Source: Lachnospiraceae bacterium (GTDB lineage Bacteria; Bacillota; Clostridia; Lachnospirales; Lachnospiraceae). From it: 5,672 nucleotides of DNA. The position numbers were made by a program, and so were the translations under genes. The DNA lies in the NCBI GenBank assembly GCA_017476305.1, contig JAFVAA010000736.1, forward strand, positions 1 to 5,672, given 5' to 3'. The notes under the pieces were generated by a model. It had not been told where the DNA came from and made no database searches. It saw only the letters and a program-made list of their open reading frames with translations. Below are positions 1 to 5,672 of the stretch, piece after piece; the stretch's first letter is position 1; each line of letters begins with the position of its first letter.

Positions 1-1
1 C

Positions 2-130
2 GGAGAGGATATGCTGGAACTGACCAGACGGATGACGCCGAAAAGACATTGCTTCGGAAGGATTGCCGGGGCGTATTTTGATGCGGACGGAGTGGATAGT
101 CTATGCGCTTTTTATTACATTGAATTTTGA
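2..130 (+). CDS. C-terminal end of an unrecognised protein (5' end outside the window)
   Basis: An open frame enters from the left edge and ends at TGA (128-130), giving 42 residues ending in ...CAFYYIEF. I do not recognise the family from this short tail. The fragment is richer in G and C than the genes that follow, which fits a neighbouring resident gene beside a more AT-rich defence locus. No convincing rho-independent terminator follows it. A second frame (codons starting at position 1) is open only to about position 81. I prefer the frame described because it is longer and its composition looks like an ordinary protein, but the choice is not certain. If real, its TGA stop also supports the standard bacterial code for this organism. 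Confidence 0.5.
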   Translation, partial: GEDMLELTRRMTPKRHCFGRIAGAYFDADGVDSLCAFYYIEF

Positions 131-199
131 GGGATGATCGATACGGAGCCTGGTGGTGTGGGTGGAGAATGAGACCTGTTACAAGGTGGCTTACATGTG

Positions 200-240
200 C
201 AAATATGTCCTTTCATTCTGCAAAAATATCCAAATATATC
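200..240 (+). repeat. Three helically phased near-repeats (CAAATATGTC-like)
   Basis: CAAATATGTC (200-209), CAAAAATATC (221-230) and CAAATATATC (231-240) are near-identical 10-mers starting 21 and 10 bases apart, so about two turns and one turn of the helix. Each has an A-run at the same place. They could be a regulator's binding sites, an UP-like or intrinsically curved segment upstream of the promoter, or simply chance in AT-rich DNA. Confidence 0.35.
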
Positions 241-273
241 GATTCTTTTTCATTAAAGCGTATAATAAATCTG

Positions 274-300
274 TTGTTTCTTACAAATTTGTGTTATACT
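274..300 (+). promoter_or_regulatory. Candidate sigma-A-type promoter of the operon (extended -10)
   Basis: A TATACT -10 hexamer at 295-300 is preceded by TGT (292-294), giving an extended -10 element. TTGTTT at 274-279 is a possible -35 with a short 15-base spacer; the extended -10 could compensate for that spacing. Transcription would start near 306-308. A perfect TATAAT at 261-266 is an alternative or second -10, but it lacks a good -35. The spacer contains the 10-bp palindrome ACAAATTTGT (283-292). Confidence 0.5.
283..292. promoter_or_regulatory. Perfect 10-bp palindrome inside the promoter spacer
   Basis: ACAAATTTGT is its own reverse complement and sits between the candidate -35 and -10 elements, a typical place for a repressor operator. 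It is short and AT-rich, and no regulator gene is visible in the window, so the operator role is only a possibility. Confidence 0.25.
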
Positions 301-335
301 TGAATTGGTATTGCAGGATTTGCAGGAGAGTTCAT

Positions 336-362
336 ATGTTTGTTAGAAAAAGAATGAAATAA
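336..362 (+). CDS. Possible 8-residue leader peptide (MFVRKRMK)
   Basis: AGGAGAG (324-330) lies five bases before ATG (336-338), followed by eight codons and TAA (360-362). The ribosome-binding site is as good as those of the real genes and lies just downstream of the predicted transcription start, so ribosomes would probably load here. The product is strongly basic (two Arg, two Lys). It could be a regulatory leader acting through translation or stalling on the long untranslated region that follows. It is far too short to judge from coding statistics, and it is also the tail of a longer GTG-initiated frame starting at 153 that I reject. Confidence 0.3.
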   Translation: MFVRKRMK

Positions 363-429
363 AATATTTTTGTCTGGAGAAGATAAATAAGAAGCCTTGC
401 ATTTGGAGCGAGTTTAAAGGAAACATCCA

Positions 430-447
430 TATCAGCTTTTGCTGATA
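430..447 (+). promoter_or_regulatory. Leader RNA hairpin
   Basis: A perfect 7-bp stem with a four-base loop: TATCAGC, TTTT, GCTGATA. It lies between the predicted promoter and the first operon gene, about 84 bases before its ATG. It is not followed by a run of T, so it is not a rho-independent terminator. It could stabilise the transcript or be part of a larger leader fold; no known riboswitch family was recognised. Confidence 0.45.
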
Positions 448-530
448 GAACCAGGAATGAAGTGCTTTGAAAGACTTTCCGGGTAAAATTATTACCGATT
501 CATATAAATTTGTAAGAAAGGAATAAAAAT

Positions 531-1091
531 ATGGAGAAAGAGACAGAATTTCCAAGGGCGGGCAGAACCATTCCATATGCTATGGTCAATACGACTGCAA
601 AAACAATGAGGAAAGCACCACAGGGTCCAAAACACGGGATGCCAGTTGGCAGAGGAAACGTTATGGGTTCGAAAAGACATCGTAAAAAATCTGCACTTAC
701 AAGAAAAAAAACGGGCGTGAATGCAAGATCAGGTTTAGCACTCGGGGCAGGTCTGGCGATGAGGTCAAATGGAGCAGCCAGACCGGGTGTAGTAGTCAGG
801 ACCAGTGAGGCAAAACCGGGTGAGGTGGTAATCACGGATTCAAAAGGCAGAGCGATTCAAAGCATAGCAGTGAATGCAGATGCAGTACATGTAAATGTTG
901 TACATGCAGATGCAATACATGCAAATGCAGTAGTCGGGGCAGCCTCAGCGGATGTAATGGTTAAAGGAAGTGCTGCAGAAAAGCTGGGTACAGTATTTCA
1001 TGCAGGTTTAGCAGGAAAAGCAAATACAGCAGTAAAGGGAAAAATTTCGTTTGCCGGCAGTATCGTTTCTCCTTCGGATTTTCATATGTAA
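531..1091 (+). CDS. Small basic repeat-containing protein, first gene of the RADAR-like operon (unknown function)
   Basis: I do not recognise this 186-residue protein. AAAGGA (517-522) is eight bases before the ATG, and the gene ends 15 bases before rdrA, so it is very probably co-transcribed. The N-terminal third is basic, with a cluster around residues 48-60 (KRHRKK...RKK) that could contact nucleic acid. Residues 116-135 are four five-residue units (ADAVH, VNVVH, ADAIH, ANAVV), encoded by 15-bp DNA repeats at 876-935. They resemble a degenerate pentapeptide-repeat beta-helix, with small residues where Leu/Phe is usual; a beta-rich or amyloid-like stack is another possibility. There is no Cys or Trp, few aromatics, no signal peptide and no convincing membrane segment. 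That sets it apart from the membrane-type accessory proteins (SLATT, Csx27-like) known in some RADAR loci. A hydrophobic antisense frame (500-835) looks like a shadow. An accessory role in defence is inferred from position alone. Confidence 0.7.
   Translation: MEKETEFPRAGRTIPYAMVNTTAKTMRKAPQGPKHGMPVGRGNVMGSKRHRKKSALTRKKTGVNARSGLALGAGLAMRSNGAARPGVVVRTSEAKPGEVVITDSKGRAIQSIAVNADAVHVNVVHADAIHANAVVGAASADVMVKGSAAEKLGTVFHAGLAGKANTAVKGKISFAGSIVSPSDFHM
876..935 (+). repeat. Four 15-bp tandem repeats encoding five-residue units
   Basis: Units begin at 876, 891, 906 and 921. The first and third differ by one base (GCAGATGCAGTACAT and GCAGATGCAATACAT); the second and fourth are more diverged. They are in frame with the 186-residue gene and encode ADAVH, VNVVH, ADAIH and ANAVV. 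The alternating similarity (1 with 3, 2 with 4) suggests duplication of a 30-bp unit. Confidence 0.75.
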
Positions 1092-1106
1092 TGGAGGAAA
1101 ATTTAT

Positions 1107-3896
1107 ATGAAAAGCGAACATAAGGTTGGAATCAAAATTTTAAATGATGTACAGTTGAACAGCATTTTTCCAGCATTTGATCATTTATGGAAAAAGTTTG
1201 CGATGTATCGTGATAAAGCACAGGAATACTTAAATGATAAGAAAAGGATTAATTATCAGGATACTTTATTATATGATAATATTTTTTCTATTCTGGGCGG
1301 CAGGGGAACTGGTAAGACCTCTGTTCTTTATACGCTTTGCCGGAAATTGCAGGAAGAGTATAAAAACGATTTGGTTCTTCCTGTGATTATGCCGGAGATG
1401 ATACCGGACGAGTGTGATATATTGGATTGGATTCTGGCACTTTTATCAGAATGTATCAGTAACCTGTTAAAGAGGGAAGATGACAGGGAAATTCGTTATG
1501 GAAACAGATGCCAATATGAAAAAACGGAAAAGAATTTATTAGAAAAGTTAAAAGAAATCAGTAAAAGAAGCTTATCTTTAAAATATAATCCCAAAAATGG
1601 GAAATCCTTTTCTGATGTCGTGAGCAATTCTGAAAGGCAGATGCGGGATGCCTATGCTTTTGCGGTTGAGATTACAGAGTTTTGGAATCAATTGGTAGAT
1701 TTCCTTTGTCGGCTTAGCAATGAGACAAACAGACAGGAAAATCAAAAAGAATCAATCCCTATGATCTATATTTTTTTCGATGATGTTGATATGGCTCCGG
1801 AGCGTGTAAACAATCTTTTGTCCGTGGTCAATAAATATCTGTCCCATCCCAATATTATTACCGTGATAACAGCGGATGAAGCACAGCTTCAGGATATTAA
1901 GATGCAAAAATCTCCTATGGTCTGGAAATTGACGAATGCAGAAAATACGATGGAAAATCCTGTGGTTCTGATGTATGACGAAGCCTCAAGGAAGAAGGAA
2001 AAGGAGCGTGCAGAAGCTTATTTATTAAAGGTACTGCCGACATCCACGAGATACTATTTGAAAGAATTTCATACAATTAATGAGAAAAAAGATTTTTATA
2101 TCTGTGAAGATGCGACCGTTGAAGAAAAAATTACTGAATTGTGTAAAGAGTATAAGGACAAGGCTGTTAATAATTATATACAAAATTGTAATTATCTGCT
2201 GTTTTTTGGAGATTCATCCAGAAAGATCAATAATGCTTTTCTAATTGTAAAGGAATATATTGAGAAATTCACAGATCTAAAGCAAACCTTCCGGAAAAAA
2301 AAGAAAAATACGGATGGAAGTACAAAAAAAGTCATAAAAGACATATATGAATCTACAAAAAGATTTATGTATCTGATTTTAGATTCCGATGAGAGATTTT
2401 TTCTGTGCTTGAACGATATTTCTGAGTTTTTGGATAAATTCCTTAGAAAAAATTACAATCCGTATGATATCTATTTTCATTTTCGCGAATTAGAGAATTT
2501 ATATAACAGTGCAAATGGGGATAACGTTATTTCGGAAATTATTTCCTTATGTATACTGAGTGAATTTTGTCTGATATTTCTTCGAAGCCTGGGAAATCTG
2601 CTCCCCGTAAGATTACAGGAAAACAGTATTTCATTTCTTTTGGCAGATTTCTTAAATCAGGCCATATTTCACAATCAGCCGATCCTTCATGTGCAGATGG
2701 CATCCGAAAAGTTTTATGCGCATTATGTTCAATTATTTGATTATATGGAGGATCTGGAATTTTTTGATCTGGAAGATACAAGAAATCAGATCAGGTTTCT
2801 GCAATGCTTTGATGAAAAAGAATTTACTTTGACAGATGCAGATATCATGGATCTGTATGAAGAGGAAAGAAAGCATTATTTTGCAATGCTGCGCATGCTG
2901 ACCTCAGAAGTAAATCATCTTTCTGATATTCTTGCTATACTGCCTGATCGTTTTCAGTTTTTCAATCAGGATATTGAATTTTCAGTCATGTTGATCATGG
3001 TAAATGATATAATATCTGATATCAAGGATGAAATAATGCAAAATTTATTTCATAGGAAAAAAGAGCAAACAATGGAAGAAACAATGGAGGAAACGATAGG
3101 TATAAAAAATATAGAAAACCAAATGAATACCAGTGAAGAAATCTTTTATGTAGAAGAAATCTACAGGTACAGTTACCGGTATTGGAAACAGTATAAGCGT
3201 ACCGGAGATCAAACCATGGAGGAAGAAATCCGTACATATTGTTCTGAAAACGTGATAGAGCTCTGGGAACGTGCTATGCCCCTTACAGATTTTAGCGAAT
3301 TATTACCCGAGATTGAGAAATTGTGTAAAATTTTACGTCAACAGTACGAAGATCTATTTGGATTTATTGTAGTGACAGATGTGGATTCATTTCGTGATTG
3401 CATTTTGGAACTGGCAGATGAAGACTCGGCTATTTTTGATATGTTTTATGGAATTATCGAAAGACATACGCAGGAAGCTGAACCGGTTTTCCCAAAACGA
3501 ATCCTGCAGTTTTTAAGTGGCTTACAGAGCAGGATACGATATTATAGTGAGTCCGTTAATCCGGAATACCAAAATGTGATACGCCATTATCAGAATATTT
3601 ATGATGGCATTATGGATAGCGTAACGTTATGTGTGAAGCACGAGGAAGAAACATTAAAATCCACTGTTCAATTTTGTCTGAATGTTTTCATATACGGGGA
3701 AATGCTAAAAAAGGAAGCAGGCATGCTGCAGAGGATGGAAATCCTGTCTAATATTTCCGATGAAAATTATTACTATCAGCTGTTTCAGAGAACCATAAAA
3801 TTAGCAAATGCATCAGATACAGATGCATGGTTTTGTCAGGATATTGAAAATGAGATTGACGGAAACATACAAACACAATTCAAGAGACTGAATTAG
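1107..3896 (+). CDS. rdrA: RdrA-like P-loop (AAA+-type) ATPase of a RADAR anti-phage system
   Basis: A 929-residue ATPase, about the size expected for RdrA. GGAGG (1093-1097) lies nine bases before the ATG. The NTPase region is N-terminal: Walker A GGRGTGKT at residues 64-71, Walker B IFFDDVD at about 222-228, and a sensor-1-like strand NIITVITADE at about 249-258. A later GDSSRKINN segment (from residue 368, Arg372) could hold a sensor-2-type arginine. The remaining C-terminal part, more than 500 residues, looks mostly alpha-helical and charged, with no signal peptide or obvious membrane segments, so it is probably cytosolic. In described RADAR systems RdrA forms ring-shaped oligomers that associate with RdrB and are needed for defence; here the deaminase gene follows 31 bases downstream. 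The gene is intact, ending in TAG and an in-frame TGA. Residues 655-662 hold a small TMEE duplication. Other P-loop defence ATPases (KAP/STAND-like) are possible from motifs alone; the deaminase neighbour favours RdrA. Confidence 0.85.
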   Translation: MKSEHKVGIKILNDVQLNSIFPAFDHLWKKFAMYRDKAQEYLNDKKRINYQDTLLYDNIFSILGGRGTGKTSVLYTLCRKLQEEYKNDLVLPVIMPEMIPDECDILDWILALLSECISNLLKREDDREIRYGNRCQYEKTEKNLLEKLKEISKRSLSLKYNPKNGKSFSDVVSNSERQMRDAYAFAVEITEFWNQLVDFLCRLSNETNRQENQKESIPMIYIFFDDVDMAPERVNNLLSVVNKYLSHPNIITVITADEAQLQDIKMQKSPMVWKLTNAENTMENPVVLMYDEASRKKEKERAEAYLLKVLPTSTRYYLKEFHTINEKKDFYICEDATVEEKITELCKEYKDKAVNNYIQNCNYLLFFGDSSRKINNAFLIVKEYIEKFTDLKQTFRKKKKNTDGSTKKVIKDIYESTKRFMYLILDSDERFFLCLNDISEFLDKFLRKNYNPYDIYFHFRELENLYNSANGDNVISEIISLCILSEFCLIFLRSLGNLLPVRLQENSISFLLADFLNQAIFHNQPILHVQMASEKFYAHYVQLFDYMEDLEFFDLEDTRNQIRFLQCFDEKEFTLTDADIMDLYEEERKHYFAMLRMLTSEVNHLSDILAILPDRFQFFNQDIEFSVMLIMVNDIISDIKDEIMQNLFHRKKEQTMEETMEETIGIKNIENQMNTSEEIFYVEEIYRYSYRYWKQYKRTGDQTMEEEIRTYCSENVIELWERAMPLTDFSELLPEIEKLCKILRQQYEDLFGFIVVTDVDSFRDCILELADEDSAIFDMFYGIIERHTQEAEPVFPKRILQFLSGLQSRIRYYSESVNPEYQNVIRHYQNIYDGIMDSVTLCVKHEEETLKSTVQFCLNVFIYGEMLKKEAGMLQRMEILSNISDENYYYQLFQRTIKLANASDTDAWFCQDIENEIDGNIQTQFKRLN
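3069..3092 (+). repeat. 12-bp tandem duplication inside rdrA
   Basis: ACAATGGAAGAA (3069-3080) is followed directly by ACAATGGAGGAA (3081-3092), encoding TMEE twice (residues 655-662), with the first bases of a third decayed copy (ACGATA) after it. It stays in frame and lies in a charged, probably flexible segment, which fits replication slippage in a tolerant linker. Confidence 0.6.
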
Positions 3897-3916
3897 TGAT
3901 GCCATTTCTTTGATAT

Positions 3917-3930
3917 GGGGGATTTATATG
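3917..3930 (+). promoter_or_regulatory. Ribosome-binding site that sets the rdrB start
   Basis: GGGGGA (3917-3922) lies five bases before ATG (3928-3930), normal spacing. A TTG codon at 3910 would extend the frame by six codons, but it would place this Shine-Dalgarno inside the gene and itself has no good site upstream. ATG at 3928 is therefore preferred. Confidence 0.75.
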
Positions 3931-5118
3931 AATAAAACGAGGTTAAATCAGATTCTGAGGATTTTATCTTTGCCGTATATAGAAAGCGGACTGGCAAAAA
4001 AGGATAGTTTTAAAGAGACTATAAAGGCGTACTGCGCTTATATAGAGGATACGAAACAGTTTAATCCGGCTCGTAAAACATCTGCAGAAAGAAATTATGC
4101 AAAGATGAGAGAAGCGTATGTACTTTTTCTGGCACAAAAACTAGAAGGACCGCCACAGTCTCTGGATGATGTGTTTTTGATCAGCGACAAATTTTTTGCC
4201 CGAAGCCGGGTGCTGGATTTTGTGGACCGGTATCATCAAAAGGCAGGGGATATGGTAGATTATTTGTATATAGATAATATATTCCAGATTGCAAATTCTC
4301 TGCTGACGACCAGAGATGGCATCATTGCGATACGAACATGGAAAAACAAACCGAAACCGGATTTTGAAGAAGATATTTTTGGAACAGGCAGTGCTTTTCA
4401 CAAAGTAGAAATTTGGAATGCTTTGACCAGAATTTTACCTACGGATATCTTTATTGCTGCCTTTGTCGTAATCAACAGCGCGGATATACGGCTTTTGTAC
4501 CGCCAGCATGCCACGATCTCCTTAGCAGATAAATTGTTGGCACAGGTCTTGGAAAAGGGAACGGCAGAAACGCATTTGCATAAAAACGCTTCTGTAGATT
4601 ATCAAATGACGTGGGAGCAATTTATGACCTATGCGTTTTGGGAGCATCAATATCTGTATCCGGAAAACAGTACGTTTGATGAGGCATATGCGATTTATCT
4701 GGCATATCTGTATAGAATGCTCACGGCATGTTATTTAGAAAATCTTTTTGATGATAAAACATTTCTGTTCTATATAACGGATAGGTTTAACGAGATTTAT
4801 GATTGTTTTATCTATGGAAAAAAGGAAAGCTGGAAAAGTGATGAAAAAAAGCAGGTCTTTTTAGAGCATCAGTTTGCGAAATACAGAGAATTTTTATTTC
4901 AATATGATTTGAATACAGAGAAAGAGATTCTTGACTTAACAGATTACGATTGCTGTGACGACCTTCAGACACACACAGAGCTGGTATTTAGGGTCAAGGC
5001 TTTGGAACGATGCCGTGATATGCAGACGTTTCCCCTGTTTCGACTGCTTTTTTTACAATATTTACGTATTAAAAATCAATTTTATCAAAATTTTTTACAG
5101 CAAAATTCTATTCCCTGA
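3928..5118 (+). CDS. rdrB: RdrB-like divergent adenosine deaminase, N-terminal part, cut by an in-frame TGA
   Basis: The frame from ATG 3928 encodes 396 residues before TGA at 5116-5118. An N-terminal, mostly helical region of about 210 residues is followed by AETHLHKNAS (residues 213-222). Its H216-x-H218 matches the first-strand metal-binding HxH of adenosine deaminases (compare ELHxHLxG). After it comes a long insertion, as expected for the large RADAR deaminase; ordinary adenosine deaminases are only about 350 residues in total. In known systems RdrB assembles into a cage and deaminates adenosine in RNA and/or adenosine nucleotides, working with RdrA, whose gene lies 31 bases upstream. 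The piece as it stands lacks the second metal His, the catalytic Glu and the Asp of the deaminase active site, so it should be inactive alone. It is probably the front part of a broken gene; the same frame continues after the stop. Confidence 0.8.
   Translation: MNKTRLNQILRILSLPYIESGLAKKDSFKETIKAYCAYIEDTKQFNPARKTSAERNYAKMREAYVLFLAQKLEGPPQSLDDVFLISDKFFARSRVLDFVDRYHQKAGDMVDYLYIDNIFQIANSLLTTRDGIIAIRTWKNKPKPDFEEDIFGTGSAFHKVEIWNALTRILPTDIFIAAFVVINSADIRLLYRQHATISLADKLLAQVLEKGTAETHLHKNASVDYQMTWEQFMTYAFWEHQYLYPENSTFDEAYAIYLAYLYRMLTACYLENLFDDKTFLFYITDRFNEIYDCFIYGKKESWKSDEKKQVFLEHQFAKYREFLFQYDLNTEKEILDLTDYDCCDDLQTHTELVFRVKALERCRDMQTFPLFRLLFLQYLRIKNQFYQNFLQQNSIP
5116..5118 (+). other. rdrB: Premature in-frame TGA within rdrB (codon 397)
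   Basis: The codons read CAA AAT TCT ATT CCC TGA TTA AAT TGG, and the frame is then open to the window edge. No base is gained or lost, so this is a substitution-type interruption and not a frameshift. GGA, CGA, AGA or TGG lie one change away; I guess Gly (GGA), but homologues are needed to tell. Confidence 0.85.
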
Positions 5119-5672
5119 TTAAATTGGTTCCAGCTTCATTTCCGAAAAGCTTCCCAATATTTTAGAACATCCTTTTTCGATGATAAAAAGCAGTGGAGAG
5201 CTATATTTGAAAATCAGATGTTTATACCGAGTCTGAAAAAATTAGAAATTCGCTGTTCGGTAGATTATGACAAGCCCATTTACGAAGAAAATGATCCTTT
5301 GCTTCTTTTGGAAATGAAAAAAATAATTTTGAAGGACGTAAAAAAATTTTTAAATGTATACCGGGATATGCTGGAAGTCTATGAACATGTTCCTATGACC
5401 GGAGTGATCCTTCATTTCAATAAACGGGATGCTCTGGATAATACTTCCGGATTTTACTGCTGGCGCATGGCTCGGGAAAGGCAGTTATTTGATTCGGACC
5501 ATTTTCTGGCGGTCAGGAGAAAATATGTCTTTTTGGCACATGCTATTGCGGAGCTTAGAAACGAAATTACATATTTAAATGAATATTTGGTAGGCCTTGA
5601 TGCGGCATCCGTGGAAAATAATGCGGAGCCATGGATCTTTGCGCCTGCATTCAATCAGGTACGGAAGAGAAG
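5119..5672 (+). pseudogene. rdrB: Continuation of rdrB after the premature stop (3' end outside the window)
   Basis: The frame of rdrB stays open for 184 codons after the TGA and reads as normal protein, with charged helices and no further stops. GVILHFNK (codons 492-499 of the gene) looks like an inner strand of the deaminase barrel. GLDAASVE (codons 556-563, bases 5593-5616) followed by a W-I-F-A-P-A-F-N segment resembles the VxxxDLAGxE...P...F region of adenosine deaminases, which comes shortly before their catalytic HAGE. That motif and the later His/Asp residues would therefore lie just beyond the right edge. I see no independent start: the first in-frame ATG (5218) has no ribosome-binding site at usable distance (GGAG is about 19 bases away). 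Unless the stop is read through or is a sequence error, this half is not translated. Confidence 0.75.

Larger units (their letters stand above)
131..530 (+). other. Intergenic/leader region upstream of the RADAR-like operon
   Basis: About 400 bases lie between the upstream gene and the first operon gene. In order it holds A-tract-containing direct repeats (200-240), a TATAAT box (261-266), a better promoter candidate (274-300) with a palindrome in its spacer (283-292), a very short ORF with a good ribosome-binding site (336-362), a 7-bp hairpin (430-447), a weaker 5-bp hairpin (482-486 with 492-496), and the ribosome-binding site AAAGGA (517-522) of the 186-residue gene. If transcription starts near 307, the untranslated leader is about 220 bases, which is long for a simple operon and could carry regulation. 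A GTG-initiated frame across 153-362 is open but is not believed to be a gene. Confidence 0.6.

Noticed and set aside
153..362. Plus-strand open frame of 69 codons starting at GTG
   Set aside because: It has a weak start with poor ribosome-binding spacing, an AT-driven Tyr/Phe/Lys/Cys-rich product, and it runs through the best promoter candidate. Only its last eight codons, with their own good ribosome-binding site, are kept as a possible leader peptide.
430..447. Rho-independent terminator or attenuator at the leader hairpin
   Set aside because: The stem is followed by GAACCAGG and not by a T-run.
500..835. Minus-strand open frame of 111 codons
   Set aside because: It is antisense to the 186-residue gene, and its hydrophobic, Pro-rich product looks like the complement of the Ala/Gly/Lys codons on the plus strand. 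The plus-strand gene has the better ribosome-binding site and the operon context.
876..935. CRISPR array
   Set aside because: The repeats are 15 bp, contiguous without spacers, in frame and translated.
2539..2781. Minus-strand open frames inside rdrA (2539-2781 and also 3022-3237)
   Set aside because: They lie wholly within a clearly coding, motif-bearing gene on the other strand and their products look like nothing known.
3808..3828. 7-bp inverted repeat (ATGCATC...GATGCAT) near the end of rdrA
   Set aside because: It lies inside coding sequence, far from the rdrB start, with no T-run; probably chance.
3910..3927. TTG at 3910 as the rdrB start
   Set aside because: The Shine-Dalgarno GGGGGA (3917-3922) would fall inside the gene; ATG at 3928 is correctly spaced from it.
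4141..4401. Minus-strand open frames inside rdrB (4141-4401 and also 5454-5654)
   Set aside because: They are antisense to a continuous deaminase-like frame and give no recognisable protein.
5116..5118. TGA read as glycine or tryptophan through an alternative genetic code
   Set aside because: The other genes use TGG for Trp and GGN for Gly and have no internal TGA, and the upstream fragment ends naturally at TGA. One isolated TGA does not support a code change.
5116..5672. Frameshift between two rdrB pieces
   Set aside because: The sequence after the stop continues in exactly the same frame, so no insertion or deletion is needed.
5218..5672. Independent second gene starting at ATG 5218
   Set aside because: There is no ribosome-binding site at usable distance, and the frame before it, back to the TGA, also reads as protein continuous with rdrB.

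Overview
The window looks like an AT-rich Gram-positive chromosome, most likely a member of the Clostridia (Lachnospiraceae-like). The reasons are A/T-ending codons, strong purine-rich Shine-Dalgarno sites (GGAGG, AAAGGA, GGGGGA) and an extended -10 promoter. This taxonomic call is an inference from style only. No mobile element, CRISPR array, tRNA or rRNA is visible.

Layout: (1) Positions 2-130 hold the last codons of an unrecognised gene that enters from the left and looks less AT-rich than the rest. (2) Positions 131-530 form a roughly 400-base regulatory region with phased A-tract repeats, a candidate extended -10 promoter, a very short leader ORF and a hairpin. (3) Positions 531-1091 encode a small basic protein with four five-residue repeats; I do not recognise it. 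(4) Positions 1107-3896 encode a 929-residue P-loop ATPase. (5) From 3928 to the right edge runs a divergent adenosine-deaminase-like gene. All three genes of parts 3-5 are on the plus strand with short gaps (15 and 31 bases) and appear to form one operon.

The ATPase/deaminase pair matches the architecture of the anti-phage RADAR system: RdrA is a large AAA+-like ATPase and RdrB a large divergent adenosine deaminase. In known RADAR systems the two form a giant assembly, and RdrB deaminates adenosine in RNA and/or adenosine nucleotides during infection. The assignment rests on gene order, sizes and motifs: Walker A/B in RdrA, and HxH plus a GxDxAxxE segment in RdrB.

Two things stand out. First, rdrB is interrupted by one in-frame TGA (5116-5118), after which the same frame stays open for 184 codons and still looks like RdrB. 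This points to a nonsense mutation (or sequencing error, or less likely readthrough), not a frameshift. The metal-binding HxH lies before the stop, and the remaining catalytic residues lie after it or beyond the window. Second, the small repeat protein encoded first in the operon does not resemble the membrane-type accessory proteins known from some RADAR loci, and is the best candidate for something undescribed here.
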